From positions 1 to 23,705 of the forward strand of contig UQZU01000031.1 in assembly GCA_900545665.1 (NCBI GenBank): a DNA stretch of 23,705 nt, read 5' to 3'. The notes under the pieces are model-generated. The model ran no database searches. It was given only the letters and a program-made list of their open reading frames with translations, and was not told where the DNA came from. Source of the stretch: an uncultured Collinsella sp. (GTDB lineage Bacteria; Actinomycetota; Coriobacteriia; Coriobacteriales; Coriobacteriaceae). This document shows positions 13,372 through 23,674 of the stretch, piece after piece. Position numbers and translations under genes: made by a program. Positions within the stretch are counted from its first letter, which is position 1, and every line of letters starts with the position of its first letter.

Positions 13372-16300
13372 GTCGTCGTCGCTCGCACCCAGCTGTTGCA
13401 GCAGCATGAGTGCCGCGGCCACCGGGCCGGTGCCGTCGTTGGCGTCGAGGCCGCGACCCAGGCCGCTGCCCGCGCCGGCGCCCGCCTTGTAGGGCACCGA
13501 CAGCTTGCGGCTCTTAGGGAAGTTCACCGCGCCGTACCGGTTCTTAAGCTCAAAGGCCACCTTCTTGGGCACGTCGACGCCCAAAAACGTGATGCGGCCG
13601 CCACTGAGCGTGACGCTCTCGAGCCCCAGACGCTCGCCGCGAATGCGGATGCGCGCGCGATTGAACAGGTTGAGTCCCGCCAACGGCAGCTCGCCATGCG
13701 CGGCTTCGGTCTCCTCCTGCACCTCATCGATGCTCTCCAAGTCCTCGGCCGCTGCGAGCTTGCGGTACACGAGCACGCGCTGATCCACCGCCGGCAGGTA
13801 CTCCTCGGACAAGAAGTAGTCGGCCGGCAGGTTAATACCCACGCTCGCCGCCTCCACGCCGGCGTCGTCATCGCCGCGCGCCTCGGCCACGGCCTGGCCC
13901 AGCATCTGCGTAAACAGGTCAAAGCCCACGCTCGACAGGTTGCCGTGCTGCTCGGCTCCCATAAGCGAGCCGGCGCCGCGAATCTCCAGGTCGCGCATGG
14001 CGATGCGCATGCCGCTGCCCAGGTCCTGGAACTCGGAAAGTGCGGTCAGGCGCGCCGTCGCCTCCTCGGTGAGCGGCAGCTCGCCCGGGAACATAAAGTA
14101 CGCGTAGGCCTGCGTGGCAGAACGGCCCACACGGCCCTTGAGCTGGTAGAGCTGTGCCAGACCCAGGCGCTGCGAGTCCTCGATGATGAGCGTGTTGGCG
14201 GTCGCGTTGTCGATGCCGCTCTCCACGATGGTCGTGGCGATGAGCACGTCAATCTTCTTGGTCGCGAACTCGATCATCACGTCCTCGACCTCGCGCGGGC
14301 TCATCTTGCCGTGCGCCACGCCCACGCGCGCCTCGGGCGCGGCCTCGTGCACGCGCGCCACGGCGTCATCGATGGTCTTGACGCGGTTGGACACGTAATA
14401 CACCTGACCGCCGCGGCCCACCTCCAGGCGAATCGCCGCGCTCACCACATCGGGGTCGTACTCCCCCACGTGCACGATCACGGGACGACGCCCGGTCGGC
14501 GGCGTCGTGATCAGGCTCATGTCGCGCACGCCACTCGTGGCCATCTGCATGGTACGCGGAATGGGCGTTGCCGAAAGCGTGAGCACGTCGATCTGCTCGC
14601 GCAGGTTCTTGAGCTGCTCCTTGTGCTGCACGCCAAAGCGCTGTTCCTCGTCGATGATCACCAGGCCCAGGTTCTTGGGGTTCACATCGGCCGAAAGCAG
14701 GCGGTGCGTGCCGATGAGCACATCGATCGTGCCCTTGGCAAATGCCTTGAGCGCGCGCTTCTGCTGCGCCGGCGTGCGGAAGCGACTGAGCACCTCAACC
14801 TCGAGGCCAAACGGAGCAAAGCGCTCAAAGAAGGTCTCGTAGTGCTGCTGGGCAAGAATGGTCGTGGGGCAGAGCACCATGACCTGGCGGCCGGAGTCCA
14901 CGCACTTAAACGCCGCGCGCAGGGCAACCTCGGTCTTGCCGAAGCCCACGTCGCCGCACAGCAGGCGGTCCATGGGCTTGGGCGCCTCCATGTCGGCCTT
15001 AATGTCGGCGATGGCCTCCAGCTGGTCGCGCGTCTCGTCGTAAGGGAAACTCTCCTCCATCTCGATCTGCTCGGGCGTGTCGGGCGGGCAGGCGATACCG
15101 GTAATCGACGAGCGGCGCGTATACAGGTCGACCAGGTCAAACGCCAGCTTTTTGGCGTTCTTGCGCGCCTTGTTGGTAGCGCGCGTCCAGTCGGCTGTGT
15201 TGAGCCTGGTCAGGCGCGGCTTGTCGCCGTCGGGGCCAACGTAGCGCGTGATGCGGTCGACCTGCTCGAGCGGCACGTAGAGCTTGTCGCCATCGGCATA
15301 TTCCAGCAAAAAGTAGTCGCGTTCCTTGCCGCCCACTTCCTGGCGCGCGATCTCGCTAAAGAGCGCGATGCCGTGGGTAGCGTGCACCACGTAATCGCCC
15401 GGCTTAAACGGGAACGTGATCTGCGTAATGTCCACCTTGCGGCGGCTGCGCGCGCGGTTGGCATCCATGCGGGCATTGAGGTCGGCGATCGAGAACACGG
15501 CCAGGTTGGCATCGGGCACCACCACGCCCTGCGGCAAGGCGGCATCGACAAAGGTCACACGTCCGCGCGAAATAGTGGGCACGGCGGCGCCGGCGGCAGC
15601 CTGCGCGGCGCCCGCCTCGAGCGAGCGGGCGTTGAGCGCGTCGGCCTTACGCTCGCGAATGGAAGCATGGGCCTCCTGGCGTGCGGCACGGTCGGCGGAA
15701 TCCGCCGCTGCCACGCGAACGCGGTCGCCGATAACACCAGCGTTTTCGGGGGCGGACGTCAGCGACTCCTCAAAGGTAATGCCCTCGTCGCCAAAGGTAA
15801 GCTCCATCGACTCGCGCGCACCGCGGTCGGGAATGGCAAACACGCAGGCGTAGCGCTTGCCCACGACTTCCTGAATGCGCGTCATAAAGCGATTGTCCGA
15901 GCCCGCAATGGCCGGCTGCTCAATCTTGAGCTCCGCCGTCACCGCGCCGCCGGCACGGATGAGGCTCACGTAGTTCAGGCGCTGCTGGGCACCAAAATCG
16001 AGCTGCTGGGCACGTACATACAGGCCATCCAGCCGGTCAATCCCTGCCTCGCCAGCACGCGCCTCGATATCCTCGTAGGCACGCAGGCAATCGTCGAACA
16101 GCGAGCGCGGCTCGGACAGCACCACGAGCGCCTTGCCGCTCACGTGCGCCAGCGGGCTCACGGTCTGGCCGTACATTACCGGCAAAAAGCGGTCGAGCTC
16201 GGGTGTAACGATGCGCGCATCCACCATCTCGAGCAATGCGGCCAGCTTGCTGTCGTCCTGGCTGGCGCGATAGAGCGCCACATGCATGTTGTGGACGGCC

Positions 16301-17001
16301 TCGTCGGTAAGCGCCAGCTCACGGCAGGGGAAGATCTCGATGCTGTCTTCGTTACCGATGGTCTGCCCCGTTGAGCTCACCATGCGACGGATGCGGTCGA
16401 TCTCGTCGCCAAAGAACTCAATGCGCACGGGCGCTTTTTCCTGCGCGGGAAACACCTCGACGGTGTCGCCGTGCACGCGGAACAGACCGGGCGCGTCGGC
16501 GGCGCCGGCATTGGTGTAGCCCATGCCCACTAGGCGCTGCGGCACCTCATCAAAAGGAATCTCCTCGCCCACCGCAAAGGTCGTGGACTCCCAATAGCGG
16601 CTCTCGACCGGCGGCACGCAGCGCAGCAGCGCGCGGGCCGAGGCAACCATGATGCAGTTGTCCCCGCGCACGATGCGCCCCAGAGCCTCGCAGCGCTGCG
16701 CCACCACGGCATCGTCGGGCGCCTGCTCGCGCCACGGATAGTCCTTGCGCTCGGGAAAGCGGCACACGTGTGCCAGCCCCACATAGGCGGCCAGGCTGCG
16801 CGCAGCGCGATCGGCCGCGTCCTCGCCGCTCACGATATAGACCGTGGGGCGCGGACGGCGCGCGAACTGGGCCGCCGCCATAAGCGTGCGACCCGACTGC
16901 GACACGGCCAGCGTCACGTCCTCGCCGGCATCGAGTCCGGCCTCGACGGTCTGCAACGCCTCGGCAGTGTAGAGCTGCGCGGCTATACGGTGAATGAGCA
17001 T
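13369..17001 (-). CDS. mfd: Transcription-repair coupling factor Mfd
   Basis: The 1210-residue ATP-dependent translocase removes RNA polymerase stalled at DNA damage and recruits UvrA. Order of domains: UvrB-like N-terminal region (about 1-350), the CarD-like RNA polymerase interaction domain starting near 527 (FKPGDYVVHATHGIALF), then helicase motor with Walker A GDVGFGKTE (Lys689) and DEEQ box (Asp784-Gln787), and a TRCF C-terminal domain. Length is slightly above the 1148 of E. coli. The tail is Gly/Ala-rich and acidic (GAGAGSGLGRG, then DDD). Start 17001 has SD GGAGG at 6 bases. Its stop codon lies in repeat copy C. It follows nth, whose terminator (17027-17054) sits between. Confidence 0.97.
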   Translation of the reverse strand: MLIHRIAAQLYTAEALQTVEAGLDAGEDVTLAVSQSGRTLMAAAQFARRPRPTVYIVSGEDAADRAARSLAAYVGLAHVCRFPERKDYPWREQAPDDAVVAQRCEALGRIVRGDNCIMVASARALLRCVPPVESRYWESTTFAVGEEIPFDEVPQRLVGMGYTNAGAADAPGLFRVHGDTVEVFPAQEKAPVRIEFFGDEIDRIRRMVSSTGQTIGNEDSIEIFPCRELALTDEAVHNMHVALYRASQDDSKLAALLEMVDARIVTPELDRFLPVMYGQTVSPLAHVSGKALVVLSEPRSLFDDCLRAYEDIEARAGEAGIDRLDGLYVRAQQLDFGAQQRLNYVSLIRAGGAVTAELKIEQPAIAGSDNRFMTRIQEVVGKRYACVFAIPDRGARESMELTFGDEGITFEESLTSAPENAGVIGDRVRVAAADSADRAARQEAHASIRERKADALNARSLEAGAAQAAAGAAVPTISRGRVTFVDAALPQGVVVPDANLAVFSIADLNARMDANRARSRRKVDITQITFPFKPGDYVVHATHGIALFSEIARQEVGGKERDYFLLEYADGDKLYVPLEQVDRITRYVGPDGDKPRLTRLNTADWTRATNKARKNAKKLAFDLVDLYTRRSSITGIACPPDTPEQIEMEESFPYDETRDQLEAIADIKADMEAPKPMDRLLCGDVGFGKTEVALRAAFKCVDSGRQVMVLCPTTILAQQHYETFFERFAPFGLEVEVLSRFRTPAQQKRALKAFAKGTIDVLIGTHRLLSADVNPKNLGLVIIDEEQRFGVQHKEQLKNLREQIDVLTLSATPIPRTMQMATSGVRDMSLITTPPTGRRPVIVHVGEYDPDVVSAAIRLEVGRGGQVYYVSNRVKTIDDAVARVHEAAPEARVGVAHGKMSPREVEDVMIEFATKKIDVLIATTIVESGIDNATANTLIIEDSQRLGLAQLYQLKGRVGRSATQAYAYFMFPGELPLTEEATARLTALSEFQDLGSGMRIAMRDLEIRGAGSLMGAEQHGNLSSVGFDLFTQMLGQAVAEARGDDDAGVEAASVGINLPADYFLSEEYLPAVDQRVLVYRKLAAAEDLESIDEVQEETEAAHGELPLAGLNLFNRARIRIRGERLGLESVTLSGGRITFLGVDVPKKVAFELKNRYGAVNFPKSRKLSVPYKAGAGAGSGLGRGLDANDGTGPVAAALMLLQQLGASDDD

Positions 17002-17026
17002 GCTGTTCCTCCGGCATCGCAACGCC

Positions 17027-17054
17027 AAAAGCCCGCCGGGGCAAGCTCGGCGGG
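17027..17054 (-). terminator. Terminator hairpin downstream of nth
   Basis: On the minus strand CCCGCCG (17054-17048) and CGGCGGG (17038-17032) form a 7-bp GC stem followed by CTTTTGG. It lies 105 bases past the nth stop and 26 bases before the mfd start, so it separates nth from mfd transcription, at least in part. Confidence 0.6.
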
Positions 17055-17158
17055 TCGTACGTCAAATACATTGTCTGTCATGGTAGCGCATGGAGAGGAC
17101 TCCGGCTCAAGGGCAAACCCAGCCCCGCAAAAAACGCCAGACGAAGATGCGTTCCGCC

Positions 17159-17824
17159 CTACCCCGCTACGCGCACGCTGGGGCACAAATCTGCCAGCGG
17201 ACACTCGTCACACTTGGGTTTGCGGGCGTCGCAGATCTCGCGACCGAAGGTGATCCACTGATGGTTAACCGACTCCCAATACTCGTGCGGCAAAATCTTG
17301 AGCAGATCCTGCTCGGTCTTGAGCGGCTCCTTGGCATGCGTCTTGGGACTCAGCATCAGGCGGTGCGCAATGCGGTTGACGTGCGTGTCCACCGCAATGC
17401 CTTCCACGATGCCATACCCCACGTTGAGCACGATGTTCGCCGTCTTGCGTCCCACGCCCGGCAGCTTCACGAGTTCCTTCATGTCGGCCGGCACCTCGCC
17501 GCCATAGTCGGCGACGATCATCTGCGCGGCCTCGACGGCATGTTTGGCTTTGCTCTTGTAGAAGCCGAGCGACTTGATGGTGTCTGCCACGTCAGCCACG
17601 CTCGCCCCAGCCATGGCCTCGGGTGTGGGCCACTGGGCAAACAGCCGCGGCGTCACTTTGTTGACCTGCGCGTCGGTCGTTTGCGCCGAGAGCAACACCG
17701 CGATCAGCAGGCGGAAGGGATTCTCGTGGTCCAAAAAGCACTCGACCGGGCCATAGCGACGGTTGAGGCGCTCACACACCTCAACGGCGCGCTCGCGTTT
17801 GGCGGCATTGGTCTCGCGTGGCAT
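17159..17824 (-). CDS. nth: Endonuclease III (DNA glycosylase/AP lyase)
   Basis: The 221-residue base-excision repair enzyme removes oxidised pyrimidines and cuts the abasic site. The helix-hairpin-helix LPGVGRKTANIVL holds catalytic Lys127, and VDTHVNRIAHR holds Asp146. The 4Fe-4S cluster ligands are Cys198, Cys205, Cys208 and Cys214 with the exact C-X6-C-X2-C-X5-C spacing. SD GAGGAG lies 5 bases before ATG 17824. The gene follows the ABC transporter after 63 bases without a clear terminator, so they may share an mRNA. Confidence 0.96.
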   Translation of the reverse strand: MPRETNAAKRERAVEVCERLNRRYGPVECFLDHENPFRLLIAVLLSAQTTDAQVNKVTPRLFAQWPTPEAMAGASVADVADTIKSLGFYKSKAKHAVEAAQMIVADYGGEVPADMKELVKLPGVGRKTANIVLNVGYGIVEGIAVDTHVNRIAHRLMLSPKTHAKEPLKTEQDLLKILPHEYWESVNHQWITFGREICDARKPKCDECPLADLCPSVRVAG

Positions 17825-17887
17825 AACGACTCCTCGGCTCAACGGCACAATAAACTTATGGGCACAATTGTCCCACGTCCGAGACGC

Positions 17888-19690
<1,803 letters not shown>

Positions 19691-19741
19691 GGGCTTCCTT
19701 TCGCGTCTGATAGGGCGAAACGCCATTGTTGCACACTAAAG

Positions 19742-19760
19742 CGCACTTCAGGCAAGTGCG
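19742..19760 (-). terminator. Small hairpin between rmuC and the ABC exporter
   Basis: CGCACTT (19742-19748) pairs with AAGTGCG (19754-19760). On the minus strand CTTTAG follows. It lies 62 bases past the rmuC stop and may be a weak terminator. Confidence 0.4.
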
Positions 19761-19822
19761 ACGCGAAAAGCGCCCGCGCCCCGCGTTTACGCCGGCGCCC
19801 CACCGTCTTGTTGCAATTAGTC

Positions 19823-21172
19823 CTAGTCTTTTTGGTCTGCGAGCAGCTCCGCGGACGTAAGCCCCAAAATCTCGTCGGCCTCCTCGGCATCTTCCAGCGC
19901 GTCGATGTCCTTGAGCTTGCGCTCCATGACGTTGGTGCGCGTGGTAATGATGCCCTCGACCGTTTTGCCCGCGGTCTCGATCTGCTGCTGGGCGCGGCGC
20001 AGCGCCTTTTGATAGCGCGGCAGCTCGGCCTTGACAGCGGAGAGCACGCGCAGTACATCGTCGGTGCGTTTTTGCAGCTTAAACGTTTGGTAACTCATCT
20101 GCAGGCTGTTGAGAATGGCCGCCATGGTGCTGGGGCCGGCAACGTTGACGTGATAGTCGCGGCCCAGGGTCTCGATAAGCCCGGGGCGGCTGACGACCTC
20201 GGCGTACAGTCCTTCAAACGGCACGAACATGATGCCAAAGTTGGTCGTTGCCGGCACACTCAGGTACTTTTCGCAGATGTCCTTTGCCTCGCGCTTCACC
20301 ATCATATCGAGCGTCTTGCGCGCTACGGCGACGGCCTCCGCGTCACCCGACTCCTGCGCGTCGAGCAGGTGCTCGTACGCGTCGCCCGGAAACTTGGAGT
20401 CAATCGGCAGCAGCACGGGGTCGCCCTCGTCCACCGGCAGCTTGACGGCAAACTCAACGCGCTCCGAGGCGCCGGGCTTGGTGGCGACGTTTTCCAGATA
20501 CTGGTCGGGTGTAAGAATGTCCGCCAGAATTGCACCCAGCTGCACCTCGCCCAAAATACCACGCGCCTTCACGTTGCCCAGCACGCGCTTAAGGTCGCCC
20601 ACGCCGGTGGCGATGGACTGCATGTCGCCCAGGCCCTTGTACACGGCCTCGAGCTGGTCGCTCACCTGCTTAAACGATGCCGACAGGCGATCGTTGAGCG
20701 TGCGGGAGAGTTTCTCGTCCACCGTCGCGCGCATCTGATCGAGTTGCACGTTGTTGTCTTTGCGGATAGCACCCAGCTGGGCATCGACCGTCTCGCGCAC
20801 CTTGTCCAGGCGATGCTCGATGCCCTCGCGATTGACACCGAGCTGTTGGGCCGTCTCGCGGCGCAGGTCATCCATCCGGTCACCAGCTTGCGAGAACTCG
20901 CGTGCGATGGTCAGGTAACGTTGCTGCTCCACGGCCGCATCTGTCGTCTGCTGCTGCGCGATGGCATTGGCCGTGCGGCGAGTTTCGGCCAGCGCGACGT
21001 TCAGGGCATCGAGCGCGTTGTTGGCCTGCTCGAGTGCTGCCAGCGTTTCCGCGCTACTGTCGCCACGCTCCCGCAACTCGGCACGCAGGCTCTTGAGCTG
21101 GAGGGCGCAAGCCACAGCAACCCCCACCGCCACCAAGGCGATCACAACAAGCACAATATCAATAGCAGACAT
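19823..21172 (-). CDS. rmuC: DNA recombination protein RmuC
   Basis: The 449-residue protein begins with one transmembrane helix (IDIVLVVIALVAVGVAVACAL), followed by a long Gln/Glu/Arg-rich coiled coil to about residue 170. The nuclease-like RmuC domain then runs to about 400, with GILGEVQLGAIL and the signature LLPIDSKFPGDAY. RmuC limits inversion of short inverted repeats in E. coli; its exact reaction is not settled. SD GGAG lies 4 bases before ATG 21172, giving an N-terminus that starts at the membrane helix. The gene heads a minus-strand series with the ABC exporter, nth and mfd. RmuC next to many inverted repeats is notable but may be chance. Confidence 0.95.
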   Translation of the reverse strand: MSAIDIVLVVIALVAVGVAVACALQLKSLRAELRERGDSSAETLAALEQANNALDALNVALAETRRTANAIAQQQTTDAAVEQQRYLTIAREFSQAGDRMDDLRRETAQQLGVNREGIEHRLDKVRETVDAQLGAIRKDNNVQLDQMRATVDEKLSRTLNDRLSASFKQVSDQLEAVYKGLGDMQSIATGVGDLKRVLGNVKARGILGEVQLGAILADILTPDQYLENVATKPGASERVEFAVKLPVDEGDPVLLPIDSKFPGDAYEHLLDAQESGDAEAVAVARKTLDMMVKREAKDICEKYLSVPATTNFGIMFVPFEGLYAEVVSRPGLIETLGRDYHVNVAGPSTMAAILNSLQMSYQTFKLQKRTDDVLRVLSAVKAELPRYQKALRRAQQQIETAGKTVEGIITTRTNVMERKLKDIDALEDAEEADEILGLTSAELLADQKD

Positions 21173-21223
21173 AAACTCCGCCCAACAAACCCAATCGAGC
21201 ACCAATCAAAACCGCGATCAATC

Positions 21224-21787
21224 TTACCCCGTCACACACACCGGGCGCCCGGCCCCTTCTTGGGCACCCCTCTCCTCCGCATATTCCATAATGCGGCGCG
21301 CCGTTTTCCTGCTCACCTTTGAGTCATCGCCGGCCAAGTATGCGTATACGTTTCCTTTATTCAGGCGCAGAGCACGGCAGAGGCCATAGCGCGTTACACC
21401 CGATTCCTCCAATGCTTCCAGCGTTTTCTTTCTCATCAGGGCGTTCACCCTTCTATCGGCCGCCGGCTTTTCCTTCACCGCTCTATACGCACGCCAAACG
21501 TTGGCATAACGATTAGGGAGCTCACTTTTGGCGCATAGAGACGCCATGCTACCCGCTTGGCCGTACAAGGATAAAACGTCTCGGTAATCCTGTTCCATCC
21601 ACGAGCCCTCGGATAAGCCCAGAACGTATTCGGCTTTTCCTTGCGCCAAAGCGAGCAAAAACAGAGGCTCCGCCACGCGCGGCGCAACCGTCATCGCCTG
21701 CTCAACCAGTTTTCTAAAACTCAGTGACTGCTGTCCGGATAGCTCTCGGCAATAGCCTTTTAAGAATCCCTCAAAGGTCAGATTCAA
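21224..21787 (-). CDS. Hypothetical protein with possible C-terminal helix-turn-helix
   Basis: I do not recognise this 187-residue protein. The N-terminal 120 residues are mainly helical (FEGFLKGYCRELSGQQSLSF, EPLFLLALAQGKAEYVLGL). The C-terminal part (TLEALEESGVTRYGLCRAL, LNKGNVYAYLAGDDSKVSR) looks like a helix-turn-helix of phage-repressor type, with basic residues after it. SD GGAGG stands 7 bases before TTG 21787; the upstream ATG at 21805 would place the SD inside the gene, so TTG is preferred. Direct repeats TACTATTC upstream may be an operator. It could be a regulator or an antitoxin-like protein; no partner gene is visible. RmuC begins 51 bases downstream. Confidence 0.75.
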   Translation of the reverse strand: MNLTFEGFLKGYCRELSGQQSLSFRKLVEQAMTVAPRVAEPLFLLALAQGKAEYVLGLSEGSWMEQDYRDVLSLYGQAGSMASLCAKSELPNRYANVWRAYRAVKEKPAADRRVNALMRKKTLEALEESGVTRYGLCRALRLNKGNVYAYLAGDDSKVSRKTARRIMEYAEERGAQEGAGRPVCVTG

Positions 21788-21806
21788 CCGAGCGCCTCCG
21801 TTCATT

Positions 21807-21839
21807 TACTATTCTTATTCATCTTCAATAATACTATTC
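21807..21839. promoter_or_regulatory. Direct repeats upstream of hypothetical gene 21224-21787
   Basis: TACTATTC occurs at 21807-21814 and 21832-21839, a 25-bp period, in AT-rich DNA directly before the gene. The surrounding sequence probably holds its promoter. If the protein binds DNA, this is the likely site of self-control. Confidence 0.35.
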
Positions 21840-21923
21840 AGTCGCACGACAGGACCAACAGGATGCAAGAATTCCGCTCGTGGCGATAATCCCTACACCC
21901 TAGAAGTCCTAATGTGACAAACG

Positions 21924-22346
21924 CTAACTCTCCCAGCCGGCGCGGATTGTTGTTATGACATCGCCTAGGCGCTGGCCGAGGGCTGACAGATGTTGGAGCA
22001 CTTCGCCGGGCGAAGCACCGTTGAGGATACAGGTGAGCGCATACGAGACCAAGAAAATCGCCGCAAGTCCTAGCGGAATGAGCACGATCATCGCCAATGT
22101 GCGCAGGCGCTGGCCCACGCGGCGACGACACGCACGACGCTTGTCGAACGCGAGCTCCTGCGCATATGAATCTTGCTGTACGGAATAGGCCTCTGGTGCC
22201 GATCCGCCCGCAGGCGAAACCGCGGGCGTAACGTTTTGCGCAGGGGGTTGGGCGGCTACCCCTTGCATTTGCATCTCCATAAGCCGTTGCTGTTGGCGCA
22301 ACATGCGCTCGGCTTGTTGCTGCGGAGTCTCAAGAAACAGATCCAT
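21924..22346 (-). CDS. Gln-rich single-pass membrane protein, unknown function
   Basis: The 140-residue protein has a Gln/Met-rich N-terminus (TPQQQAERMLRQQQRLMEMQ) and a Pro/Ala-rich stretch, then a basic cluster (DKRRACRRRVGQRLR) and one hydrophobic helix (TLAMIVLIPLGLAAIFLVSYALTCIL in part). A short C-terminal tail follows. The positive cluster before the helix suggests the Gln-rich part is cytoplasmic. SD GGAGG stands 5 bases before ATG 22346, which sets the start. No family was recognised. Low complexity makes homology searches difficult. Confidence 0.7.
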   Translation of the reverse strand: MDLFLETPQQQAERMLRQQQRLMEMQMQGVAAQPPAQNVTPAVSPAGGSAPEAYSVQQDSYAQELAFDKRRACRRRVGQRLRTLAMIVLIPLGLAAIFLVSYALTCILNGASPGEVLQHLSALGQRLGDVITTIRAGWES

Positions 22347-22603
22347 GCTGGCCTCCAAAATCGGAGCATTCGACGCTTACGACCAGCATCCCGCACCGCC
22401 ATGACCGCGACAACGCAATCGCCGGCAATAGCCACAAAGTTTCTTTTGCTCAAAAGCTGTCGAAAAGCTCAATAACTCCCCTACCAGCACTTTCTCTGAG
22501 CTTTTTTCGCCAGCAATCTTTTGGCTTTCCACCCTTACGCCAACTGACCAAAATCTAACCAAAAGCTTGACGAAAATTGTGGAGACCGGGACCCCACAAA
22601 AAC

Positions 22604-22628
22604 GTGCCGCCCCAAAAAGGGGCGGCAC
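22604..22628 (-). terminator. Rho-independent terminator, copy 1
   Basis: GTGCCGCCCC (22604-22613), AAAAA and GGGGCGGCAC (22619-22628) form a perfect 10-bp stem. On the minus strand GTTTTTG follows. It terminates the membrane protein gene 22782-23414, beyond structured repeat E1. The rest of the 435-base gap (22347-22781) is AT-rich at 22430-22580, the likely promoter zone of the Gln-rich gene, with no convincing ORF. Confidence 0.8.
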
Positions 22629-22678
22629 ACAATCTTTAATATCAGCTTTTCTGTAGCGAGCATGCGACGACTCAACGC

Positions 22679-22764
22679 CGGAGCGCAGGGCGGGGAAACC
22701 TTTGCCTCGCGCGACCCTGCGAAGCCGTGAGCGAGAGGGAAAGGTTTCCCCGCCCTGCGCTCCG
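22679..22764. repeat. Structured repeat E1 with perfect 25-bp arms
   Basis: The arm at 22679-22703 (starting CGGAGCGCAGGGCGGGG) is the exact reverse complement of 22740-22764. Inside, CTCGC (22706-22710) pairs with GCGAG (22731-22735). Bases 22699-22744 (46 nt) are identical to 23566-23611 in copy E2, while the outer arms differ between copies. It begins 17 bases past the stop of the membrane protein gene. Confidence 0.8.
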
Positions 22765-22781
22765 TGGTCGGTGAGGACAGA

Positions 22782-23414
22782 CTACATGCCCGCGAGACCG
22801 CGGGCGGCGGTGGCGCACATAAACGCCAAGGCTAGAATCACGAGCGAGCCCGCGATGTCTGCCAGCACGCCCATTGCACGGCGCTCAAACAACCAGCTCT
22901 CAAAGTGCGGGGCGACGTTGCGCCAAACACGCCACAGCAAGATGCCCATACCGATGACGCCCGGGATATTGAGCAGTAGGATCTCGGAGCACAAAAGACC
23001 GATCAGGTTACCGGCGGCAAAGCCCGCATCACCCTCGCAGTATTTGCGGTAGACCATATACAGCATGTACGCCACAAACGGCTGCAAGCACGCAGAAATA
23101 AACGAGACCACCATCGAGGGGTCCTGCGAAAAGACCTCGGTGAGTTTATCGACACTCGTGGCGTCCTTCGAAGCCAAGAATAAACCGATAACCACAAGGG
23201 GCACCACGCCCAAAATTACCTCGACCAGAGTAAACAACTTGGCAGTCAAATCCTCACTAGCCGAATTCAAATGAGGCGCCCACTCAGGATGAGCATGCGC
23301 GCCGACTTTCTTGTCCTTCTCGGCACGATCGGCCTTTTTACCCTCGGCAACCCGACGACCAGGATCCTTGCGAGTTCCCGCCGCAGCAACCCGAGCCCGA
23401 GACTTCTTGCCCAT
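22782..23414 (-). CDS. Multi-pass membrane protein of unknown function
   Basis: The 210-residue protein has a very basic N-terminus (MGKKSRARVAAAGTRKD, then KKADRAEKDKK). About four or five hydrophobic segments follow (LFTLVEVILGVVPLVVIGLFL, MVVSFISACLQPFVAYMLYMV, NLIGLLCSEILLLNIPGVIG, GVLADIAGSLVILALAFMCAT). No family was recognised. ATG 23414 is preceded by a purine-rich GATGGGG; longer readings run into the hairpin at 23480-23503. It is flanked on both sides by copies of the same hairpin and the same structured repeat family. Confidence 0.75.
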   Translation of the reverse strand: MGKKSRARVAAAGTRKDPGRRVAEGKKADRAEKDKKVGAHAHPEWAPHLNSASEDLTAKLFTLVEVILGVVPLVVIGLFLASKDATSVDKLTEVFSQDPSMVVSFISACLQPFVAYMLYMVYRKYCEGDAGFAAGNLIGLLCSEILLLNIPGVIGMGILLWRVWRNVAPHFESWLFERRAMGVLADIAGSLVILALAFMCATAARGLAGM

Positions 23415-23479
23415 AAAAAACACCCCATCAGGTAGTAGATAAACTAAAAGTCGCCACCCAGTGTACCCCCTAACAAATA

Positions 23480-23503
23480 GTGCCGCCCCAAAAGGGGCGG
23501 CAC
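23480..23503 (-). terminator. Rho-independent terminator, copy 2
   Basis: The same 10-bp stem as at 22604-22628 (GTGCCGCCCC, loop AAAA, GGGGCGGCAC) is followed on the minus strand by TATTTG. It probably ends a gene whose coding part lies beyond the window, since it is upstream of gene 22782-23414. Confidence 0.7.
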
Positions 23504-23545
23504 GCAAACCAATCTATTAGCCAAAACTCGTTGGCTAGCCCGTGT

Positions 23546-23631
23546 CGTCAGACCCGCGGCGTATGCCTTTGCCTCGCGCGACCCTGCGAAGCCGTGAGCG
23601 AGAGGGAAAGGGATGCGCCGCGGGTCTGACG
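23546..23631. repeat. Structured repeat E2
   Basis: Arms 23546-23570 (CGTCAGACCCGCGGCG start) and 23607-23631 pair at 23 of 25 positions, with a wobble among the remainder. The inner 46 bases (23566-23611) are identical to E1, but the outer arms have no resemblance to those of E1. A further 18-base piece of the constant core (CCCTGCGAAGCCGTGAGC) recurs at 23657-23674 against the adapter. Confidence 0.78.
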
Positions 23632-23674
23632 CCCGGAACGGTGAAACCAGCAGTTGCCCTGCGAAGCCGTGAGC

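Noticed and set aside
13270..16374. 1034-residue plus-strand open frame
   Set aside because: It is antisense to mfd, whose domains and catalytic motifs are clear. The reverse frame is an Arg/His/Ala-rich shadow.
22377..22628. 83-residue minus-strand frame
   Set aside because: It begins inside the terminator stem at 22604-22628, has no good ribosome site and no domain; the region looks like a promoter and leader.
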